Source: Amycolatopsis dendrobii (GTDB taxonomy: Bacteria > Actinomycetota > Actinomycetes > Mycobacteriales > Pseudonocardiaceae). Taken from it: a stretch of DNA of 64,000 nt. A program made the position numbers and the translations under genes. The DNA is taken from assembly GCF_014145675.1 (NCBI RefSeq), contig NZ_JACGZW010000005.1, forward strand, positions 248,001 through 312,000, given 5' to 3'. A model generated the notes under the pieces. It did not search any database. It was given only the letters and a program-made list of their open reading frames with translations, and was not told where the DNA came from. Of this stretch, positions 59,813 through 64,000 are shown in pieces. The first letter of the stretch is position 1. Each line of letters opens with the position of its first letter.

Positions 59813-60484
59813 TCAGGCGGGCGGCCGGACGTCGACCGGTTTTCCGCCGCAGCGGCGGATCACCGCGTCGGCGAGCAGATCCGTCGGGTCCAGCACCTTG
59901 CCCGACTTCCCCGCCGCCAACGGAAGTTCTGTGCACGCCAGCACCGACAACGGCGCGTCGACCCGCGCCCGGTCGAAATGCGCCGCACCACCGGCTATAT
60001 CGCCGCGTTTCACCGCCGCCACCGCTGCGTCGACTTCCCGCTGCCCCGCCTCGGACGGCACTACCCACTCGACCTCGGGTACTCGCCGTTGGTACAGCCC
60101 GGCGGCGATCGTCCCGCGAGTGCCGAGCAGTCCGACCGGACCCGTTCGCCCGGCAAGGAATTCCGCCGTTTCCGCGACCATGTCCACGAACGGCGCCCCG
60201 CTGTCCGCGGCCAGCCGGGGCAGGAAGAAATGCGCGGTATGGCAAGGAATCGCGATCACGGACGCGCCGAGGTCCCGCAGTTTTCCCGCCCCGGCAAGCA
60301 ATGCCGGGTACGGATCGGTGCTCCCGTCGAGAACCGCGGCGACCCGGTCCGGCACCGTCGGGTCCGCCCAGATCGCCACGCGAAGGTGGTCTTGATCGCG
60401 CTCGGCAGCTGTGCGCGCGATGAGCTTCGCGTAGAACTCCGCGGTCGCCGCGGGACCCATGCCGCCGAGGATGCCGGCGATCAC
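59813..60484 (-). CDS. Aspartate/glutamate racemase-family protein
   Basis: This 223-residue enzyme has the two-cysteine racemase active site: Cys81 in IPCHTAH and Cys184 in LACTELPL. It begins with the family motif MIAGILGGMGPAAT. Together with the PLP desulfhydrase-like gene (4-bp overlap), it may supply or consume a D-amino acid. Confidence 0.9.
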   Translation of the reverse strand: MIAGILGGMGPAATAEFYAKLIARTAAERDQDHLRVAIWADPTVPDRVAAVLDGSTDPYPALLAGAGKLRDLGASVIAIPCHTAHFFLPRLAADSGAPFVDMVAETAEFLAGRTGPVGLLGTRGTIAAGLYQRRVPEVEWVVPSEAGQREVDAAVAAVKRGDIAGGAAHFDRARVDAPLSVLACTELPLAAGKSGKVLDPTDLLADAVIRRCGGKPVDVRPPA

Positions 60485-61485
60485 TGGAACGTCGACCGGT
60501 AGCCGAACAGTCCGGCGACGCCTCCGGTGTGCACGAACACCACCCGGTCGGCCGCGGAGAACCGGCCCTCCTCGATCCCGCCGAGCAGGCCGGCGAATCC
60601 CTTTCCGGAGTACACCGGGTCCAGCAGGATCCCTTCGGTCTCGGCGAGCAGCCGCACCGCGTCCGCCATGGACGGGGTCGGCACGCCGTAGCCCTCGCCG
60701 ACCCAGCGGTCGTCCACCAGCACGTCGTCGCGGGAAACCTCGGCGCCGATCAGCTCAGCCGTCCGGCCGGCGAGCCCGTGCACCGCGTCGATCTGCCGTG
60801 CTTCCGGCTGCCGCACGCTGACGCCGAGCACTCGCGCGGGACTGTGCACCGCGCGCAATCCGGCGACGAGCCCGGCCTGTGTGCCAGTGCTGCCGGTCGC
60901 GTGCACTACCCAGTCGACCGGGACCGGCGCGGCGTCCAGTTCCAGCGCGCACTGGACGTACCCGAGCGCGCCGATCGGATTCGACCCGCCGCCCGGGATC
61001 ACGTACGGCCGCCGTCCCTCCGCGCGCAGCTTCGCGGCCACGTCCTCCATCGCCGCTGGCATATCAGTTCCGGCCGGCACACGGTCCACGATCTCCGCGC
61101 CGAGCAGTTCGTCGAGGAACACATTGCCGGAGTTCTCGTACTCCTCGTCGCGCACCTGCCGTTGTTCCAGCAGCAGTTTGCAGGACAGCCCGGCGCGCGC
61201 GGCGGCCGCGGCGGTCTGCCGGGCGTGGTTGGACTGCGTCGCGCCCTGGGTGATCAGCGTGTCGGCGCCCTGCGCGAGCGCGTCGCCGACGAGGAATTCC
61301 AGCTTGCGCGTCTTGTTGCCGCCGGTCGCCAATCCGGTGCAGTCGTCGCGTTTGATCCAGAGGTCCGGTACGTCCCGGTGCCGTTCGCGCAGCCGCGCGG
61401 TGAGCCGGTCCAGCGGTTCGAGCGGGGTCGGGAAGTGTCCGAGCGGGAAGCGGGCGAAGCGCGTCGTCTGTACCACGGACGCCAT
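60481..61485 (-). CDS. PLP-dependent D-cysteine desulfhydrase-like enzyme
   Basis: A 334-residue fold type II PLP enzyme, with the Schiff-base lysine expected at K58 in GGNKTRKLEFL. It also has GATQSNHARQTAAAAA and a glycine-rich phosphate loop (GSTGTQAGL). The family covers D-cysteine desulfhydrase, L-cysteate sulfo-lyase and ACC deaminase, which cannot be separated by eye. It is co-transcribed with a racemase. Confidence 0.87.
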   Translation of the reverse strand: MASVVQTTRFARFPLGHFPTPLEPLDRLTARLRERHRDVPDLWIKRDDCTGLATGGNKTRKLEFLVGDALAQGADTLITQGATQSNHARQTAAAAARAGLSCKLLLEQRQVRDEEYENSGNVFLDELLGAEIVDRVPAGTDMPAAMEDVAAKLRAEGRRPYVIPGGGSNPIGALGYVQCALELDAAPVPVDWVVHATGSTGTQAGLVAGLRAVHSPARVLGVSVRQPEARQIDAVHGLAGRTAELIGAEVSRDDVLVDDRWVGEGYGVPTPSMADAVRLLAETEGILLDPVYSGKGFAGLLGGIEEGRFSAADRVVFVHTGGVAGLFGYRSTFQ

Positions 61486-61522
61486 CGTGCGTCCCGGGCC
61501 CGGCCGCTGTCCACCGCGTCCG

Positions 61523-62179
61523 TCACGGATGCAGTTCGGCCCGGATCACCTGCGCCGCCCGCGCCAGCCGCGCGCCGATCGCAGAGATATCAGCCGGACC
61601 GGTCAAATACACCACCGCGAGCGCGGCCGGATGCTGCCCGGGCACCGCGAGCGGCACCGCGATCGACGACAGCCCGGGAATCACCTCGTCGTGACTGGTT
61701 TCGTACGGCGTTTTTTCCCCGCGCAGCTGTTGCAGGATCGCGCGACCCGGCGCGCCGTCGGTGATCGGATGCCGGCTGCCCGGCCGCTGTGCCACCGCCG
61801 CCGTCGCCTGCCGCGGTTCGACGCTGGCCAGCGTGACCACGGAATCCTCGCCGTCGAGCGTCGCCAGGAACGCCGTCATGCCGAGTTCGTTCGCGAGCAC
61901 GGTCAACTCGGGCAGCGCGGTCGACTGAAGATCACGGGAAACGTTGCGCGCCAACGCCGCCAGCCGCGCTCCCAGTTCCAATTCGCCATTCGCGCCGCGC
62001 ACGACCAGCCCGTGGTCCTCAAGCGTGCGCACGATGCGGTAGGCGATCGACCGGTGCAGCCCGAGCCGCGAAGCCAGCTCGCCGATCGACAGCGGCGCGT
62101 CGGCCTCGGCGAGCACTTCGAGCGCGGTGAGCCCGCGCGACAACGTCTGCGACCCGGCCGCTTGCTTGGCTTCCGTCAC
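61523..62179 (-). CDS. IclR-family regulator
   Basis: This protein of about 218 residues has the IclR winged helix (SIGELASRLGLHRSIAYRIVRTLEDHGLV) and effector domain (TAVAQRPGSRHPITDGAPGRAIL). The GTG at 62179 follows GGAAGGAC; the frame continues upstream over the operator and is not used. It is divergent from the hydroxybenzoate-type monooxygenase, its likely target, and heads a run of three further genes. Confidence 0.9.
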   Translation of the reverse strand: MTEAKQAAGSQTLSRGLTALEVLAEADAPLSIGELASRLGLHRSIAYRIVRTLEDHGLVVRGANGELELGARLAALARNVSRDLQSTALPELTVLANELGMTAFLATLDGEDSVVTLASVEPRQATAAVAQRPGSRHPITDGAPGRAILQQLRGEKTPYETSHDEVIPGLSSIAVPLAVPGQHPAALAVVYLTGPADISAIGARLARAAQVIRAELHP

Positions 62180-62236
62180 GACTCGGTCCTTCCCCGCGGG
62201 GTCTTGTGCACCGGAGCGGCCCACCTTAGCATCGTT

Positions 62237-62273
62237 GTACTCAATAATTGAACAACGAGTTCTATTATCGAAC
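62237..62273. promoter_or_regulatory. Two IclR-type boxes
   Basis: GTACTCAATAATTGAAC (62237-62253) and GTTCTATTATCGAAC (62259-62273) lie 6 bp apart. Each is built around an AT-rich ATAAT/ATTAT centre flanked by GTTC/GAAC-type ends, like operators of PobR/PcaU-type regulators. They lie between the divergent iclR and monooxygenase genes. Confidence 0.65.
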
Positions 62274-62310
62274 ACGGTCCCCTGGTGCTCACAGTGAGGT
62301 GAGGAAATCC

Positions 62311-64000
62311 ATGCAGTTCCACCACCACGGCTACGTTTCCGGCGAACCGCGCGTCCTCCCCGCCGCCGGAACCGGAATCGACCGGCCCGCGGAACTGCCG
62401 GACGAGGTCGACGTGCTGATCGTGGGCACCGGCCCCGCGGGCATGATCACCGCCGCGCAGCTGTCCCGGTTCCCGCACGTCGCCACGCGCATCGTCGAAC
62501 GCCGGGGCGGGCGGCTCGAAGTCGGGCAGGCGGACGGGATCCAGGCGCGCAGCGTCGAAACGTTCCAGGCCTTCGGGTTCGCGAACCGGATCGTCGAGGA
62601 GGCCTACCGGATCACCACGATGTCGTTCTGGAAACCCGATCCCGCCGATCCGAAGCGCATCGTCCGCTCGTCGCGCGTGCCCGACGACCCGACCGGGATC
62701 AGCGAATTCCCGCACCTCATCGTGAACCAGGCCCGCGTGCAGGACTATTTCGCCGAGTACATGGCCCACTCGCCGAGCCGGATGACGCCCGATTTCGGCC
62801 TGGAATTCCAGTCGCTGACCATTACCGAGGGCGACGAATATCCGGTGACCGTCACGCTGCGGCATACCGCCGGCCCGCGCACCGGCGAGGATCGCGTTGT
62901 CCGAGCGAAATACGTGGTCGGCTGCGACGGCGCCCGCAGCGCGGTGCGCGAGTCGATCGGCAGGCAGCTCGTCGGCGATCAGGCTTTGCACGCGTGGGGC
63001 GTGATGGACGTCCTCGCCGTCACCGATTTCCCGGACATCCGCACGAAATGCGCCATCCAGTCCCACGACGGCGGCAACATCCTGCTGATCCCCCGCGAGG
63101 GCGGCGCACTGTTCCGGATGTATGTCGATCTGGGCGAGGTCTCCGAGGACGACCACGGCGCGGTGCGGAAGACGACGATCGACCAGATCATCGCGCGCGC
63201 CAACGCGATCATGCATCCCTACACTGTGGACGTCAAGAATGCGGCCTGGCACAGCGTGTACGAGGTCGGCCACCGGCTCACGGACAAATTCGACGACGTT
63301 CCCGCCGGCGACACCCGGCTGCCGCGCGTCTTCATCACCGGCGACGCCTGCCACACGCACAGCGCGAAAGCCGGACAGGGCATGAACGTCTCGATGCAGG
63401 ACGGGTTCAACATCGGCTGGAAACTCGGCCACGTCCTCGACGGCCGCGGTCCCGCTTCGCTGCTGTCCACCTACTCCGCGGAACGCCAGCTGATCGCGAA
63501 AAACCTCATCGACTTCGACAAGGAATGGTCGACCCTCATGGCGGCCCGGCCCGAAGACCTGGCCGATCCGGCGGAGCTGGAAGAGTTCTACGTGAAGACC
63601 TTCGAATTCCCGTCCGGTTTCCTGACGTGCTACCAGCCTTCCGTGCTCATCGCCACGCCCGAACACCAAGATCTGGCGACCGGGTTCCCGATCGGCAAAC
63701 GCTTCAAGTCGGCACCCGTCATGCGAGTCTGCGACGCGAACCTGATCCACTTAGGACACCACGCCCAGGCCGACGGCCGCTGGCGCGTCTACGTTTTCGG
63801 ACCCGCCGCCCCGGTGGCCGATTTCGCCGGCTGGCTCGGGAATTCCCCGGACTCGCCGGTCGTGGCCCACACCCCGGAGAATCTGGACATCGACGCCTGG
63901 TTCGACGTGAAGGTGATCTACCCGCAGCCGTACGAGGAGGTCGATCTCGGCGAGGTTCCCGAGGTTTTCCTGCCCCGCACCGGCCCCTTCTCGCTGATCG
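62311..64000 (+). CDS. Hydroxybenzoate-type FAD monooxygenase, truncated by window end
   Basis: From the ATG at 62311 (GTGAGGTGAGGAAA just before it) the frame is open to the window end, at least 563 codons. It begins MQFHHHGYVSGEPRVLPAAG and has VDVLIVGTGPAGMITAAQL, the DG motif VVGCDGARSAVRESIG, and the GD motif FITGDACHTHSAKAGQGMN. This matches 3-hydroxybenzoate 4-monooxygenase or phenol 2-monooxygenase-like enzymes of about 630-640 residues. It is divergent from an IclR regulator, as in aromatic-acid catabolic clusters. Confidence 0.88.
   Translation, partial: MQFHHHGYVSGEPRVLPAAGTGIDRPAELPDEVDVLIVGTGPAGMITAAQLSRFPHVATRIVERRGGRLEVGQADGIQARSVETFQAFGFANRIVEEAYRITTMSFWKPDPADPKRIVRSSRVPDDPTGISEFPHLIVNQARVQDYFAEYMAHSPSRMTPDFGLEFQSLTITEGDEYPVTVTLRHTAGPRTGEDRVVRAKYVVGCDGARSAVRESIGRQLVGDQALHAWGVMDVLAVTDFPDIRTKCAIQSHDGGNILLIPREGGALFRMYVDLGEVSEDDHGAVRKTTIDQIIARANAIMHPYTVDVKNAAWHSVYEVGHRLTDKFDDVPAGDTRLPRVFITGDACHTHSAKAGQGMNVSMQDGFNIGWKLGHVLDGRGPASLLSTYSAERQLIAKNLIDFDKEWSTLMAARPEDLADPAELEEFYVKTFEFPSGFLTCYQPSVLIATPEHQDLATGFPIGKRFKSAPVMRVCDANLIHLGHHAQADGRWRVYVFGPAAPVADFAGWLGNSPDSPVVAHTPENLDIDAWFDVKVIYPQPYEEVDLGEVPEVFLPRTGPFSLI

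Noticed and set aside
62176..63750. A 524-codon minus-strand open frame at the right end
   Set aside because: It is antisense to the hydroxybenzoate-type monooxygenase, which has clear FAD motifs on the plus strand.

Overview
The window is high-GC actinobacterial DNA, roughly 70% G+C by eye with G or C at almost every third codon position. It looks like Amycolatopsis or a close Pseudonocardiaceae relative. Supporting signs are many one-component regulators, Tat- and Sec-exported hydrolases, an ECF41 sigma factor, DUF3040 and Rv1733c-type membrane proteins, and short palindromic intergenic repeats. No rRNA, tRNA, CRISPR array, insertion sequence or phage gene was found. The window cuts a gene at each end.

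Layout: (1) 1-1.6 kb: a cobalamin riboswitch drives cbtB-cbtA and a partial FhuF-like gene (minus strand). (2) 1.7-6.7 kb: a giant LRR-Roc-COR (Roco) GTPase. (3) 6.8-12.3 kb: a GMC oxidoreductase, a GabD2-like dehydrogenase, a TetR regulator and an acyl-CoA ligase, with a KstR-type box upstream. (4) 12.3-29.6 kb: mixed accessory genes. These are a Tat glutaminase-like protein with a ricin lectin tail, MarR/isochorismatase-fold, gamma-glutamyltransferase/LysR, a DUF1479 oxygenase with a ROK regulator, a secreted trypsin-like protease, an ALF-repeat protein, ArsR/SRPBCC, methyltransferase/flavin monooxygenase, a double Lrp regulator and a Tat phospholipase C. (5) 29.6-32.1 kb: a small membrane protein, TetR, ChrB-N and MFS operon with two different operators. 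(6) 32.1-38.7 kb: ECF41 with its own promoter, small membrane proteins, an ArsR-type regulator, sodA and a DUF6153-DUF305 pair. (7) 39.1-45.6 kb: a 2171-residue repetitive surface protein ending in an LASTG sortase signal, with eleven near-identical domains. (8) 46-57.2 kb: two unknown genes and an AlkD-like gene, then an eight-gene import and catabolism operon (ALDH, aminotransferase, spermidine/putrescine-type ABC transporter, amidohydrolase, flavin reductase) downstream of a TetR. (9) 57.3-64 kb: a thioredoxin-like protein, a flavin monooxygenase with a structured leader, and a minus-strand run of IclR, a D-cysteine desulfhydrase-like enzyme, a racemase and a GNAT. That run is divergent from a hydroxybenzoate-type monooxygenase cut by the window edge.

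Recurring themes: several regulators (TetR, MarR, LysR, ROK, ArsR, Lrp, ChrB) have a -10 hexamer 6-7 nt before the start codon, which implies leaderless mRNAs, often with a palindromic operator on the promoter. Two long palindromic repeats overlap the stop codons of the genes beside them. Start codons were moved from the longest open frame where ribosome sites, overlaps or family length favoured an internal start. All functions are inferred from motifs recognised by eye; no database search was run.
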